A stretch of DNA of 64,000 nt from Thereva unica (Eukaryota; Arthropoda; Insecta; Diptera; Therevidae): contig OX465283.1 of assembly GCA_949987705.1 (NCBI GenBank), forward strand, positions 89,533,313-89,597,312. The letters run 5' to 3'. The number at the start of each line of letters is the position of its first letter. Position 1 is the first letter of the stretch. This document shows positions 43,231 to 54,364 of the stretch, one piece after another. The notes below the pieces were generated by a model. It did not search any database. It was not told the DNA's origin and saw only the letters and a list, made by a program, of their open reading frames with translations. The position numbers were made by a program, and so were the translations under genes.

Positions 43231-45366
43231 ATGAAAGCCCGCAGCGATAAGACGCTCAACATGGTCAAAAGCTCCCACCAACGGCTGGAAAACATCGATG
43301 AGCTTTCTTCCGCAATTGATCGTATCGAGACGAATTATGACACCAGTTCAAATAATTTTGAAATGATTAAATGCCGGCTGGACACTTTATCCAACAAAGA
43401 TGATGTGTCCAGGAAATCGATCGACGACTTTTCAAAATTAATGAAATTTGAACTGAGTACGATCAACTCAAGCATTAAAAAACTAAAGTTAAATATGGAA
43501 AATAATGCTTGCCCAGACAACAACAACCAGGAGCTCACTATTTTGCTATCCAAAATCGGCGACCTCCTCGAAAAGTCCCCCCTCGAGCACAAAATCTCGG
43601 AGCTTAAAATGGATTTAAAGACTCAATTGGATCATGTGGAGTCGGAATTATACATCCTGAGATCATCGCTGAAAAATAGTGAAGTAGAACTTCCGGTGCT
43701 CAAAGTAACTGCATCTGCGAACGCTGGCCTGAATGAGCGGAGAATATCTCTCTATGAAGAATTGGAGAATTATCGCCTGCAAAGCAACAACAACAATAGC
43801 TGCGGGGATTTTACATTAGGTCATCCCAATTTAACGGAGAACCTTTTCAACCAGACCACATCCATCTCGTCAAGACCATCCCTGTATTTGCCACCGATGC
43901 ACTTACCTGAACCTACTGTTGTAAAGTTTGGCACAACATGGACAACAGCCGAATGGGATACAAGACTTCAAAGAATCAGCGCACATAACAAGGTTCAGAA
44001 AAAGAAGAAAACTGAGGAAAATAAAGTATCTGTAAAATCCAAAAGAAGGACGGTCATTACAAAGGCTCCAATCGAAGGACCATGCATCTCGTCAGTTGAT
44101 GTGTCAACATATCACCTCAAAGGTGCACCAGCACAAGCAGATCCATCCTGGGTGCAGAACTTTTTCAAAAAAATATTCTCGGTAAATCTGCTTCACTGTG
44201 AACCAATTCTCCCGCGTAAACCCAAAGTGCTGAAATATAGAAATTTCAAGCTGGTTATGCCAACAAAATATGAGTGGCTGTTCCTAAACTCCACAACAGA
44301 CATCTTCAGGTGGAATAATCTCGCGTTGTGTCTCTGGAAGGTTAGGTTAAGTAATAGATCTAAAAGTAAGTTAGCTACTACTAAAAATAAGCCAAATAAA
44401 AAACCTCCTAGTTTTAACACTAACATTAAAACTAACACCACCCCGTCCTCAGCTCCTTACTCATATCCTAACCCTAATAATATTAATTCTAATAAAAATA
44501 ACTATGAATGCACCTCAAACTACGCGCCAACTTCATCCTCTACTGTCCCGCGGTCTTCTAGTAATAACCGAAGCCTTAAAACTAATCCGACTACTAACTA
44601 TAATACTAATACAACCACTACTGCACCCAGCACATCCTCCAACGTCCCCACGCCAAGTAATAACAGAAATCCACAGACTACTTATCCTAATTTTTCACGC
44701 AGCCACATGGTCGTCGGTGGTCGTTCCTTTGCCGATGTCAGCGAGGCCCTTACAAGCAATCAGTCTCCACTAAACCCGCAGCCTACTGTCGGTACAAACA
44801 CACTAATACCGGCCGTTTCCCGTAGCCACATTATCGTAGGCGGTCATTCTTATGCCGATGTGAACGAAATTCCTAACAACAACCCTTCTATCATTATCTC
44901 GGAACCAAGTACAGCCACAAATAATACATCGATCCAGGCAGGTTCTTCTAAAAATATCATCACAGCCGTCAAACCTCACTTCTTGGACCCTTTACAACCT
45001 CCGGTTGTGAAAAACACTTTGATTTCTGCAGACTCCCCAGATGGTCGGTACTTACTTTCTCGTCTTAGAGAAAGTAGGATCTACGATAACGTAAGACTCT
45101 TTCTAGCTTATATGCACGATAAACCTGACTCTACATGCATTAATGGTAAGACCAGGACGAGCCTCTTAATTTCGATCCAGCAAGAAGGTCTTCCTACGGA
45201 TCGTAACACTCTGCTCAAACTATATACTACGTATCATGAGCAATATCAGGTAACGTCCCAACAAGTAAGCAATGATCTCTCCAGTTATGCTTCGCATGTA
45301 AGATCACTACATGTATCTCAGCTGCAAAAAAGCCGTGATGAAATGACTAGATATTATCGCCCCTAA
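43231..45366 (+). CDS. Non-LTR ORF1 protein (coiled-coil, Asn/Thr/Ser-rich)
   Basis: 711 residues with an intact frame. Residues 1-150 are heptad-rich (SKLMKFELSTINSSIKKLKL and similar) and predicted by eye to form coiled coils, as in ORF1 proteins that trimerise and bind element RNA. Residues about 375-500 are low-complexity Asn/Thr/Ser/Pro. A repeated segment follows, SRSHMVVGGRSFADVSEAL and SRSHIIVGGHSYADVNEIP, about 47 residues apart. The C-terminal quarter has SPDGRYLLSRLRESRIYDNV and no zinc knuckle that I can see. The stop at 45364-45366 is in the same frame as the following endonuclease. Confidence 0.75.
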   Translation: MKARSDKTLNMVKSSHQRLENIDELSSAIDRIETNYDTSSNNFEMIKCRLDTLSNKDDVSRKSIDDFSKLMKFELSTINSSIKKLKLNMENNACPDNNNQELTILLSKIGDLLEKSPLEHKISELKMDLKTQLDHVESELYILRSSLKNSEVELPVLKVTASANAGLNERRISLYEELENYRLQSNNNNSCGDFTLGHPNLTENLFNQTTSISSRPSLYLPPMHLPEPTVVKFGTTWTTAEWDTRLQRISAHNKVQKKKKTEENKVSVKSKRRTVITKAPIEGPCISSVDVSTYHLKGAPAQADPSWVQNFFKKIFSVNLLHCEPILPRKPKVLKYRNFKLVMPTKYEWLFLNSTTDIFRWNNLALCLWKVRLSNRSKSKLATTKNKPNKKPPSFNTNIKTNTTPSSAPYSYPNPNNINSNKNNYECTSNYAPTSSSTVPRSSSNNRSLKTNPTTNYNTNTTTTAPSTSSNVPTPSNNRNPQTTYPNFSRSHMVVGGRSFADVSEALTSNQSPLNPQPTVGTNTLIPAVSRSHIIVGGHSYADVNEIPNNNPSIIISEPSTATNNTSIQAGSSKNIITAVKPHFLDPLQPPVVKNTLISADSPDGRYLLSRLRESRIYDNVRLFLAYMHDKPDSTCINGKTRTSLLISIQQEGLPTDRNTLLKLYTTYHEQYQVTSQQVSNDLSSYASHVRSLHVSQLQKSRDEMTRYYRP

Positions 45367-48281
45367 CTAGCCACCTCACCAACAGACATCCAAATCTCAA
45401 TTAACCCAAACCCTCGCGCGGACATAAGGCTCTTTTATCACAATTGTAGTGGTATGAGAGGCAAAATTAACAATCTTTTTATTGACTCAAAATCGTGTAA
45501 TTTCAATGTCCTTGTAATCACAGAAACATGGTTAAACGATACATTTCTAAATGAGGAGATCTTAGACTGCAATTGGACAATATATAGATGTGATAGAAAC
45601 TACAACGCCACCGGTCTCTCAAGAGGGGGAGGTGTTCTTATTGCAGTCAAAGTATCTTTAAATAGTGAACTGATCAAGACTGTTCGTGCACACTCATTTG
45701 ATCATGTTTTCATATCGTTATCGGCACGTTCTACATACCCCCAAACTCTGACGAATCTGAATATGACGATTTATTACATATTTTAGATGATATTAATAAC
45801 TCCCTACGAGAAAGCGATGAAATTTTCGTTTTAGGAGATTTTAACCGCCCTAATATCTCATTCACTCCTGACGTGGAAGATAATAATTTACTTCCGATCA
45901 ATGTCATAAATTCTATCGATATAAAGCTTATCGACACTTTTTATGGCAACGGTCTACACCAAATTATCAGAACCCCTAATTCTTCTGGAAAATGGTTAGA
46001 CCTAATTTTCACTAATTCACATGAGGAGCTAAACCTTCTGCCTGCTTCGCCTGAGGAAAACCTATTTAGCAATTCTGTCCACCACTCCGCATGGATCCTA
46101 GAGATTAATTTCACAATCTCTAAAAACAGCACTTCATACAATAATTCAATTATTTATGATTTTAAGAATGCGAACTTTAACAGCATCAGCTTCGAATTAT
46201 CTCTAGTTGACTGGGAAAATAGGCTATTGGGTAATGATATTGACGAGATAGTGTCTTCATTTTACACTATTATTTTCAACATTATTGACAAATATGTGCC
46301 CAGAATCAAAAAAAGGGATAAATTATCTGAACCATGGCTGGATAAAAATATTCGAAAACTTCGTAATCAGAGAAATAAATTATATAAACTGATTAGGAAC
46401 AACCCTAATGTAGATGCGGAACAGAAATTAGCATACACTAGGTTAGCCTCAGAATTTACTCTTAGGTCGCGTGAGGCCTATACAACATATCTTGACTCTG
46501 TCGGGGATAACATTATTCAGAATCCTAGAAAATTTTTCGATTTCGTTAACATAAAACGAAAGACCTTAGGCTATCCAACGACTATGACAAACGGCAGAAA
46601 ACAATCTTCATGTCCCCAAGAAATTTGCAACATGTTTGCTGACAAATTCATTGAAGTCTTTTGCTCAAAGTCTAATGTAGTACACACTGACCCAGTAAAT
46701 ACGCGCAATCACACTAGAATTTCTATAACTGATTTATCTCTATCCCTTGACGATGTAATGACCGGTATAAACAATCTCGACATCAATAAAGGTCATGGTC
46801 CTGACAACCTGCCTCCTTTGTTTTTGCAGGGCTGTTCAAATCAAATCTTGGTTCCCCTCCATATTATCTTCAACAAATCATTATCGACAGGAAAGTTCCC
46901 TAAGATATGGAAAAAATCCTATCTTACTCCGATCTATAAAACATCTAATAAGCACTCGGTGGAAAACTACAGGGGTATTGCCATCTTATCAACTATTCCT
47001 AAACTCTTCGAGAAACTTGTTTACGATAAGATTGCCCCTCTAATCGACCCATGTCTTAATGAACAGCAACATGGTTTCAGAAAGGGACGATCGACTACTA
47101 CAAACCTTATGATTCTAACCTCCAATCTACTATGTGCTATGGAGAAGGGTCATCAAATAGATACGGTCTATACTGACTTCAGCAAAGCCTTCGATCGCGT
47201 TGATCACCATATTTTAAGTAAAAAACTACTAAAATTTGGAATATCAGGTCCTGCCCTGGAATGGATTAAATCATATCTCGACAACAGAACTCAAGTTGTC
47301 AGATTCCAAGGATTTCTGTCAAAAGAAATCTCAGTAACTTCCGGGGTCCCTCAGGGTAGCCATCTAGGCCCTCTGTTATTCAATATATTTATCTCAGACC
47401 TGTCGGATACACTGGAAAATATTCCGCATCTCTTCTATGCCGACGACCTCAAAATTTATAATGTCATAAGGTCCCCGATCGATGTTACTTTCTTTCAAAC
47501 AAAGCTAAACGCGTTGCAAGACTGGTGTACTACCAATAAATTAGAACTAAACATCAGCAAATGTCATGTTATTACCTTCTCCCGCAAAAGAATCACCCAG
47601 CTACAGGAATATTATCTCAACGACAAGGCATTAGACCGTGTCGATCAAGTTGTAGATCTAGGTATTGTTCTAGACAATAAATTAAATTTCAACTTGCACT
47701 ACGATAATATTGCTGCGAGAGCCAACAAGCTTCTGGGCTTTATAAAGAGAAGAGCCCGAGAATTCAATAACGTTCGGGTCACAAAAACCCTTTTCTGTTC
47801 GCTCGTCCGCCCTATCTTGGAATATGCGTGCCCGATCTGGGACCCTATATTCCAGGTAAGCAGCAGTAGGTTGGAATCAATACAGAAAAAATTTCTCCTC
47901 TTCGCTCTGAGAAACCTACACGACCCGCGCGACTTTTTCAACTTACCGCCCTACACAGACAGACTCAAGAAGTTAGAACTCATGCCGCTGTCACATCGGA
48001 GGAAAGTGCTTATCTCGTGCTTAACTTTGGACGTCCTAAACGATAACGTTAAGGTGCAGTTCCTGTCCGATAGAATCAAGTTCAATACCGAATTTCGTCA
48101 CAATAGGCATACCAAAATGCTTAAAGAATACCCTCATCGGACCGAATATGCAAAGAACGAACCCGTCAACAGATGTTGTATGACTTTTAACAGCCATAGT
48201 GCTTGCTTCTCACCCCACATTAAAAAAACATCCTTTAAACAAAAAATTATATCCCTTCTAACATCACAATTACTACCATAA
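45367..48281 (+). pseudogene. Non-LTR ORF2, endonuclease plus reverse transcriptase, one frameshift
   Basis: The AP-type endonuclease starts after the ORF1 stop in the same frame (RADIRLFYHNCSGMRGKIN, then VLVITETWLND and SRGGGVLIAVK). The frame shifts near 45715-45725. It resumes with FYIPPNSDESEY and the catalytic VLGDFNRPN, and an 802-codon frame from 45873 completes the protein. RT blocks: VENYRGIAILS, FRKGRSTTTN, YTDFSKAFDRVDHH, TSGVPQGSHLGPLLFN and the catalytic FYADDLK. The tail ends with SHRRKVLISCLTLD. No RNase H is present. It belongs to the I/Jockey/CR1 assemblage. Only the single frameshift keeps it from being intact. Confidence 0.88.
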
Positions 48282-48285
48282 ATAA

Positions 48286-48770
48286 GGGGCCATCCATAAA
48301 TTACGTCACACGAATTTCATGATTGTTTGACCCCCCCCCGTCCTTGTCACAGCTGGTCACATTTGGGAGACCCCCCTCCCTAGTGTGACGTCATATATTG
48401 TGCAATTTTGCATCTAGAAGTTATTAAACTAAAACAGCAGTTCCGAAATTAAATATATTTCTATTTAAATTATTTTTTAATAAAATTAATATAAAATCAA
48501 CATAAAAATTGTTTATTACAGGCATACTAGTAACTTCGTTCTCGTTAATATCTGGAACATTAGTTAAAATATAGAAAAATAATACACAGATCACACAACC
48601 GCCATTGCGCGTGTGTCTGTCACCAGCTTTAACGCGAGTTTTAGATATATTAGATTTTAAAATGTGACGTAACAAAATTTAAGACCCCCCCCCACCCCTT
48701 GTCATACTATATCACACTTCGCCGACCCCCTCCCTCCCCCTAACGTGTGACGTAATTTATGGATTGCCCC
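48286..48770. mobile_element. MITE with GGGGCCATCCATAAATTACG termini
   Basis: Inverted ends GGGGCCATCCATAAATTACG and GGGGCAATCCATAAATTACG (right end read on the minus strand), each followed by TCACACG-type sequence, are flanked by TAA (48283-48285, 48771-48773). Subterminal poly-C and poly-G tracts and GTGTGACGT blocks recur inside. A 3-bp TAA duplication suits the PIF/Harbinger superfamily. It sits four bases after the ORF2 stop of the non-LTR element. Confidence 0.8.
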
Positions 48771-49412
48771 TAAGCATAGACTTAAGCTATTATTATTATA
48801 TAGCATAGACTTAAGTATTTTTACCTTAGTCATAAATGCTTTGTATAACTCTGTAGTAGGTTTAAGTATGCCTTGTTTGGCAAATAAATAAATGAATTTA
48901 ATTATGCGAAATATTTCTCAATTCTAAATTTAAAATAATTTAAAAAAAATGCTGAAAAAATTCCTTTGAATAAATGAGCGTTTTCATTCATAAACCGACA
49001 GTTCCCCGCAGTCGCAAGCAACACAACCTCCCCGGGCAGAAGCGCGTATGCGACTGGCAGGAAATGTCAACAATCTAGTAATCAAAGTGATAAAACACAA
49101 ATTTCGTATTTTTTAGTAGAAATTACTACAAATTATTTCTGTAGCATATGTGTAAAATATAATAACCTTAAATAAAAAAAAAATATATAAAAACGGGTGT
49201 TTTTCAGTCATAATTTATAAATTTTTTAAATAATCATTGAAGTCCCAGAAAGATACACCTCCCGGCAGCAATACGCAGTCGCGACTGATTACATGGCAGC
49301 AAGTGATTTGATAGGAGGAGTTAACTGAAGCTTTTGTCTGAACTTTTAAACATTTTTAAGAGCTTAGCTGGGGAACATGCGCGGGATGTCACGAGGTTTG
49401 AAAACAACTATA

Positions 49413-49846
49413 CGAAATCTCTCCCAGAATGGCAACCAGTCTTCAAAATTCCCGCCAAATGTTTTTAGAGTTTAGTTTCCAATTTTACAGCAAACACACG
49501 AGAATCGTTAGGACTTGGTAATGTAGTATTGGGAGGTCGTTGAAGTGCCCGCAGTTTTGCGAGTCGTTGATTGATTCTAGCAAGGGATCCTATGGCCCTA
49601 TCCTCGTAGTCAACTACTGTTGATAGAGCTCCGCAGTTGCTCGTTTGCAGCGTTAAGGCTATCACGCGCTGCCGTTAGACGTTGCAAGAAAACAATCAAC
49701 TCCTCTTCAATGGAATCCAAATTTTCAGCATTTCGGGAATTTACTTGCGACTCCGAGTTGGATAAATTTTCCGTCGCGGTATTTGTTAGTTTGGTAATTT
49801 GCCCACGGAACACGGCACGACCGGTAGCGTAAAAAAATAACGTCAA
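49413..49846 (-). pseudogene. BEL/Pao gag fragment, N-terminal side
   Basis: The minus-strand frame MTLFFYATGRAVFRGQITKL... runs into a helical region (EEELIVFLQRLTAARDSLN) and, after a frame break near 49620, VDYEDRAIGSLARINQRLAK. A second break near 49480 leads to NFEDWLPFWERF, the start of the DUF1759 domain, just before the MITE. Frame breaks show decay. The domain continues on the far side of the MITE at 42903. Confidence 0.72.
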
Positions 49847-49886
49847 CGTTCACTTTCGCATGTTTGCGTTTGTTAAAGGCGAGAAA

Positions 49887-49905
49887 CTCCCGGGTTTCGG
49901 CACCA
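49887..49905 (-). promoter_or_regulatory. Primer-binding site of the BEL/Pao remnant
   Basis: On the minus strand TGGTGCCGAAACCCGGGAG begins one base after a putative LTR end (...TTTTCGACA at 49907). TGG-initial complementarity to a tRNA 3' end in this position is expected; the tRNA species is not determined. Confidence 0.6.
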
Positions 49906-50041
49906 ATGTCGAAAAGTAGACCAGCGGGAGATGTTAAATAAGACTAATTACAAACGGGCGAAAAGAAAAGAAAGTCGTTTATCTTTAAATAGCGATTTAT
50001 TTCGTCCATTACAAGATTCTAGGACCTGTCCGATTGATATC

Positions 50042-51299
50042 CAGTGGTGTTGTGCTAATTTTTTTTTTAACGGAACGCGTATATAGACAGGGCCGATCCT
50101 GGGTCTCATGTCCCAAATTTACTCACATACATACTCAAATTCTTACACTAAGGGTGGGAAATGTAAAAACTACAAATATGGGAATTTCATCTACCAATAC
50201 AGAAAAAAACGTTCCGGACTCCGGTTCACGGTTCGGAAAAACAAGCCGGTTCGTTCCGGTTTTTGTTCCGGTTCGGGTTTGGTTCAAACCCTTGTTTATA
50301 ATAATACCATAGACAAATAAAAGGAAAGATGTTCCATTTCATATAAGAAAAGTGTGCACTATCCTGATGAAAAAGCTTTCCTATTTCCTCCATTTAAGCT
50401 TCCTCCAAACGAAACCTGCCCCCGCCAAATCATTATTTTCGGTGGCACTGTCAAGAGACTTGAGTAAGTTTCATATTTGGAGAGAGTGAAACTAAATGAA
50501 AAGAAAAATGTTAGGGATGGGTGGGAGCATGGGAGAATGGTCCAGTTGTTTGGCGTTTGCGCTTTTTTTACAGGTTTTCTTATTTATGAAATATCGGCAT
50601 ATATATACATATATAAGAATGTTTATATTTTTTTCTAGGAAAATTTTATTAAAGGGATAAAATTGTTGGCGGGAATCTATTTGAATAAGAAAACAGCTGT
50701 TTGATTTTTGTTTGAATGGCAAAAATCAATTCCACATTTGGAGGCAGTTACAATTTTGTTTTTTCAGTTCAGACTTTTCGGTTTTTACTACTTTGCAAAA
50801 GTAAGTAAAACCGTTTGTTTTGTGCGAATTTTGATTTCGTTTTGATTTACAAAAAACATTTCCGCAATATGTTTATTTTTCAGATTGGGAAATGTTCAAT
50901 TTTCGTAAAGATTCAGATGAAAATTATTGCGTTTTGCAAGATTTCAAGATGTAAAATAGTATGTAACAAATTTAAAAATATGAAGTGGAATTTATACTTT
51001 ATGGTTATTAATGGATATTCTCAATTAATAGTGCAGCTCTCTCAGCAATAGGAAAGCTCCTTCATTAGGAAAGTGCACACTTTTCTTATTTGAAATGGAA
51101 CATCTTTCCTTTTATTTGTCTATGACATATAAAAACTCGTCAAAAATTAGAAAAAAAATCAGCAATTTTTTTTAATTTTTTTTAATACGTCAGCCAATTC
51201 TCGTTATCAGAAATCATCGTTAGTTCCGGAACGCGTTCCTGTCCAAAAAGGAAGTACCGGAACGACGTTCCGGAGCGTTCCGGCTCGACGACACCACTG
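50042..51299. mobile_element. hAT-type non-autonomous element with 8-bp duplication
   Basis: Ends CAGTGGTGTTGTGC and CAGTGGTGTCGTCG (right end on the minus strand) are flanked by a perfect 8-bp duplication TTGATATC (50034-50041, 51300-51307). Multiple GTTCCGG motifs lie near both ends. CAGTG termini with 8-bp duplication define hAT. No transposase is present. It is inserted in the BEL LTR region and itself contains a palindromic element. Confidence 0.88.
50306..51124. mobile_element. TIR element nested in the hAT element
   Basis: CATAGACAAATAAAAGGAAA at the left is the inverse of TTTCCTTTTATTTGTCTATG at the right. The inverted similarity continues for about 75 bp per side (through GATGTTCCATTTCA and GTGTGCACT). 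There is no ORF with a family motif, and no clear target duplication. The long near-perfect ends point to a recent insertion. Confidence 0.7.
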
Positions 51300-51307
51300 T
51301 TGATATC

Positions 51308-51958
51308 CAATGCGAAACTGATTCAAAGAGAGTCATTCTCTACTTATTAGACAAGAGTGTTACTTTTTCTGAGTAGTTGAGAGAGACTATTTTTCACACT
51401 AATTCTTATATAAGAAAACTTTATTTCTATATCTACTGTCAGGATAGGGCTAGAAAAATAAGTAATAACAATGAAAATAGGGGATGTCTAAACACAGAAT
51501 AAACTGAAAGACTAACAAAAATAACAAAGTTCTTTATTAAACATAAATAAATAAAAAGAAAGTAAATTAGGCTTTTAAACCTATACGGCTTATAAATTGG
51601 TTGCGATATATTTTGTAATGCTGCTTTTAGTTCCACCCCATATCTCCTCGACGGGCGCACATAACAACTTTCCTCGACGGATGGTAAATCGAAACTTCTT
51701 AGTTTTATTGATTATATACATTGGCTGCGTTCCTTTTCTGCTAATTTCTACTATTTCTAACTCTTGAGTTCTTGCAACTACTCTTGCTTTATAATATGAG
51801 TAGATAACACATGTAGCACAGAGTATTTAATATACAGAGGGAACGAGCCCATACAAAACATGATATCAAGAAAATTTAAGTAAGCTTTACTGAGAGGGAA
51901 CGCTCCTACTAATTTAAAAAGCTGAACGCTAACGGCAGCAACAACCGCCGGGCAGAGG
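51308..51958. other. Region between the hAT and the P-like element
   Basis: AT-rich, with no recognised gene. Part of it is presumably BEL LTR sequence, but the outer LTR end cannot be placed. A minus-strand 73-codon ORF at 51439-51660 shows no motif. Confidence 0.4.
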
Positions 51959-52139
51959 GTCTTATCTCATGGTACAAATACTACAAGGTAAGCTCTTACG
52001 GAAAGCTATTTCGCCGTATTTTGTTGTTGTGACGTCACTCGTAGCCAGCGTTTCTGCTGTTAAAGTTCTCTACATACCAAAACAGTGAGTTGTTTGTAAA
52101 CAATATAGTTTTTCGTGTTTATTGTGAAAACTGTGCAAT

Positions 52140-52465
52140 TAGTTATTTTTTGTAAAAACAAAAAGTGTCCAATTCGAGGAATTACAGGAAGATGCCCTGG
52201 AAAATTTAGCTGGATACATCATTAAACGGCTGAGTAAGTCAAACACACTTGATGCAACAGTTAGGGATAGCTCGAATTCTTGGTCGTGGGTAAACGAGTT
52301 ATCCGAAGGGGGTTTGGTCAAGCCATCCAGGACTTTCTTAGCCAAAATATAACAATTGGAGAATATTTTCCTAAAAATTAATGGCAAGAAAATATTAAAA
52401 AAAGACAAGTTTTTGAAATATATGATTAAAGCTGCAGAGAATATTGAACTTCCTCTAAAATGTAA
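52140..52465 (+). pseudogene. P/THAP9-type transposase C-terminal remnant
   Basis: The translation contains ENLAGYIIKRLSKSNTL, then WVNELSEGGLVKPSRTFLAK and, after a stop, LENIFLKINGKKILKKDKF. The pattern 'ENLAGYI...GGL..PS' is the C-terminal region of P-element and THAP9 transposases. The continuation, FFRCRIYFRIKHLNSL, is found at 56596-56645 beyond the next insertion, which supports the nesting. Confidence 0.65.
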
Positions 52466-52639
52466 TATGGGGTTCACACTGACGCCCAAAACATGTTTTA
52501 GAAAGCTCTTCAAATTTCGGAGCAAAACAGGGTAAAGCCGGAATTACATTATTGTGTCGTGTTGTGTTGTGTCGCTGTGTGTCGTGATACTACGCGTTTA
52601 CATCTATATGGTGTGTTGTGGCCCATTTAGTATGCAAAA

Positions 52640-52905
52640 TTTTCAAATGAAGCTAGGTGATATGTTTTCATCCGATCGCGAGAGCGATATTGCAGACCTA
52701 ACATTTTTGTTAGTGCCACAATAATGCGAAAAAAAAGAAAAATCGGCGATTTTGGGTCCACCCCATAAATAAGATTAGAGAGATTGAGGGTGAGTTCCAC
52801 ACTCTCTATAAAGAGCTGGAAGCTGATGCTGAAAGATTTCAGTAATATTTTAGAGCCAGCATTTGCGAGAAATTCATTCCATGATTACAAAGAACATAGA
52901 ATAAC
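52640..52905 (+). pseudogene. Harbinger transposase N-terminal scrap
   Basis: Broken frames give MFSSDRESDIADLTFLL, then a KRK basic stretch, WVHPINKIREIEGEFHTLYK and ELEADAERFQ. These correspond segment by segment to the N-terminus of the intact transposase encoded at 55202-55509 on the other strand. Stops and frameshifts are present. It shows that outer and inner elements are relatives in opposite orientation. Confidence 0.75.
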
Positions 52906-53192
52906 ATACCAAATTTTGCAAATAAAGGCGGAATCACACTATTGTGGTGTGGTGTGTTGTGGCGCTCTGTGGCGCAATCTAATTCATATATTTTTTATGG
53001 GGCTGATTACATTATTATGGTGTGTTGTGGTGTGGCGAGTTGGGTTGTGTTCTCGATCTGCCGTTTCCGATTGCGCCAGAGCGATGGAAGGGGTTAGGGC
53101 GCGACAGAACACACCACACAAGTGTGCACGGCTGCGAGGGAAACAAAATCTCGCTCATTTTGTTCTGGAGCGTCTGAAGGGATTGTCAAAAA

Positions 53193-53319
53193 ATGGACAA
53201 TTTTATTGAACTTGTTCGCGGAAATGAAGTTTTATACAACGTGAAATGCAAAGAATATAAAGACCAAGGTATAAGAAATGCAGCTTGGGAGGAAATTTCA
53301 AAAGAAATCAAACTGCCAG
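53193..53319 (+). CDS. MADF-BESS protein, exon 1
   Basis: It starts at ATG (MDNFIELVRGNEVLYNVKCK) and encodes the first helices of a MADF domain, including the signature AAWEEISKEIKLP. The donor GTAAATAT is at 53320, phase 1. The intron to 54364 is 1045 bp and contains, on the other strand, the whole second exon of the transposase. The first Met is used because upstream sequence is TIR-derived. Confidence 0.82.
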
Positions 53320-53401
53320 GTAAATATACGTATCTTTATTTTAAAATTAATACATTTACTCATATATAAAAGTATACAAAATGTAAGATTTTTAAATCAT
53401 T

Positions 53402-54320
53402 TCAAATTCTACTTCTTGAGATTTTTTCAATTTGCCATGGAACTTGCCCTGCAGAACTGACAAAATATTCTTTATATTTCTCTCTAATATGTAAACCACT
53501 TTGTGACGGATTTCTAATAAGTGGGTCAAGATTTGACAATCCATCCGGAGCACTGCTATTTTCTGCTGAGTCCATGAGGTTCACATCATCTGGTAACCGG
53601 GTAGCTAAGTAATTATGGAGGCAACAGGTTGCCAATACTATTCTCTCTGCCATTTTAGGTTGCACTTGTAAAGGACCTTGAAAAACTCGCCACCTCGCCC
53701 TTAAAATGCCAAAAGCATTTTCGACAGTTCTCCTTGCACGTGACAAACGATAGTTGAATACTTTGTTTGAGTCAAAATTCTCTAATTTTTTTTTACTATA
53801 AGGTTTTAATAAATAACTTTTTAATGGAAATGCTGCATCGGCTACAATTACGTAGGGCAAAGGCTCTGCATTATTGCAAAGTGAGCGACCATCAGGAACA
53901 TTTAGCTTATTTTCCTCCAACATTTTTCCCATTACTGACTTTTGAAAAATACCGCCATCACTATTACGTCCATATCCTCCTACGTCTACCATTATAAATT
54001 TATATTGGGCATCTACAAGTGCAAGAAGTACTATGGAGTGTTCTTGCTTGTAATTATAAAATGCTGATCCAGCATTTATGGGACAAATTATGTTAATATG
54101 TTTCCCATCTAACGCCCCAATACAATTGGGAAAATTCCAAAAAATTTCGAACTTTTTTGCGATGTCTCTCCACATTTCCTCTGATGGTTGGGGCATTACA
54201 ATCGGTGCCATATTTTCCCAAATTGCTGCACACACTTCTTCTACGATCATTCTTACTGTTGAAAATCCAAGTCGATAATTAAATCCCAATGATCGGAAAG
54301 AATTTCCAGTTGCCAGAAAC
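53402..54320 (-). CDS. Harbinger transposase, exon 2 (catalytic)
   Basis: Second exon of a DDE_Tnp_4-type transposase, which excises and reinserts the element. The acceptor is ATATTATTTTCAG on the minus strand. The exon begins with FLATGNSFRSLGFNYRLGFS. Catalytic residues: Asp in IGALDGKHINI, Asp in YVIVADAAFPLKSYLLKPY and Glu in RRTVENAFGILRARWRVF. It ends QIEKISRSRI then TGA. Spliced with exon 1 the protein is 408 residues, the usual size, with no stop or frameshift. The exon lies wholly within the intron of the MADF gene on the other strand. Confidence 0.9.
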
Positions 54321-54364
54321 CTGAAAATAATATTGGAATTAATTTATATTTTCCTTATTTACAG

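Larger units (their letters stand above)
43183..48899 (+). mobile_element. Near full-length two-ORF non-LTR retrotransposon
   Basis: Its boundaries were inferred by comparing the two MITE copies: MITE sequence stops at about 43182 and resumes at about 48900. It has ORF1 (43231-45366), ORF2 (45367-48281, one frameshift), and a 3' region with an inserted MITE, ending near AATAAATAAATGAA. Target duplication not resolved. Confidence 0.85.
42906..49410. mobile_element. TA-flanked MITE (copy 1), split by a non-LTR element
   Basis: Inverted ends TAG-NN-TTTTCAAAC(Y)YCGTGACA are flanked by TA on both sides (42904-42905, 49411-49412). Without the MITE and one TA the surrounding BEL gag frame is continuous, so it is a genuine insertion with a TA duplication, as for Tc1/mariner-type elements. 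The MITE sequence is 42906-43182 plus 48900-49410. A second copy, inverted, is at about 57700-58436. No transposase is present. Confidence 0.8.
42232..51960 (-). mobile_element. BEL/Pao LTR retrotransposon remnant
   Basis: Minus-strand order: 5' LTR (49907 up to an uncertain point below 51960), primer-binding site (49887-49905), gag N-terminal part (49846-49413), a MITE insertion (42906-49410), then further gag (42903-42232). No pol is present, so the copy is truncated within or just after gag. The LTR holds a hAT element. It contains several frame breaks and is dead. Confidence 0.75.
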
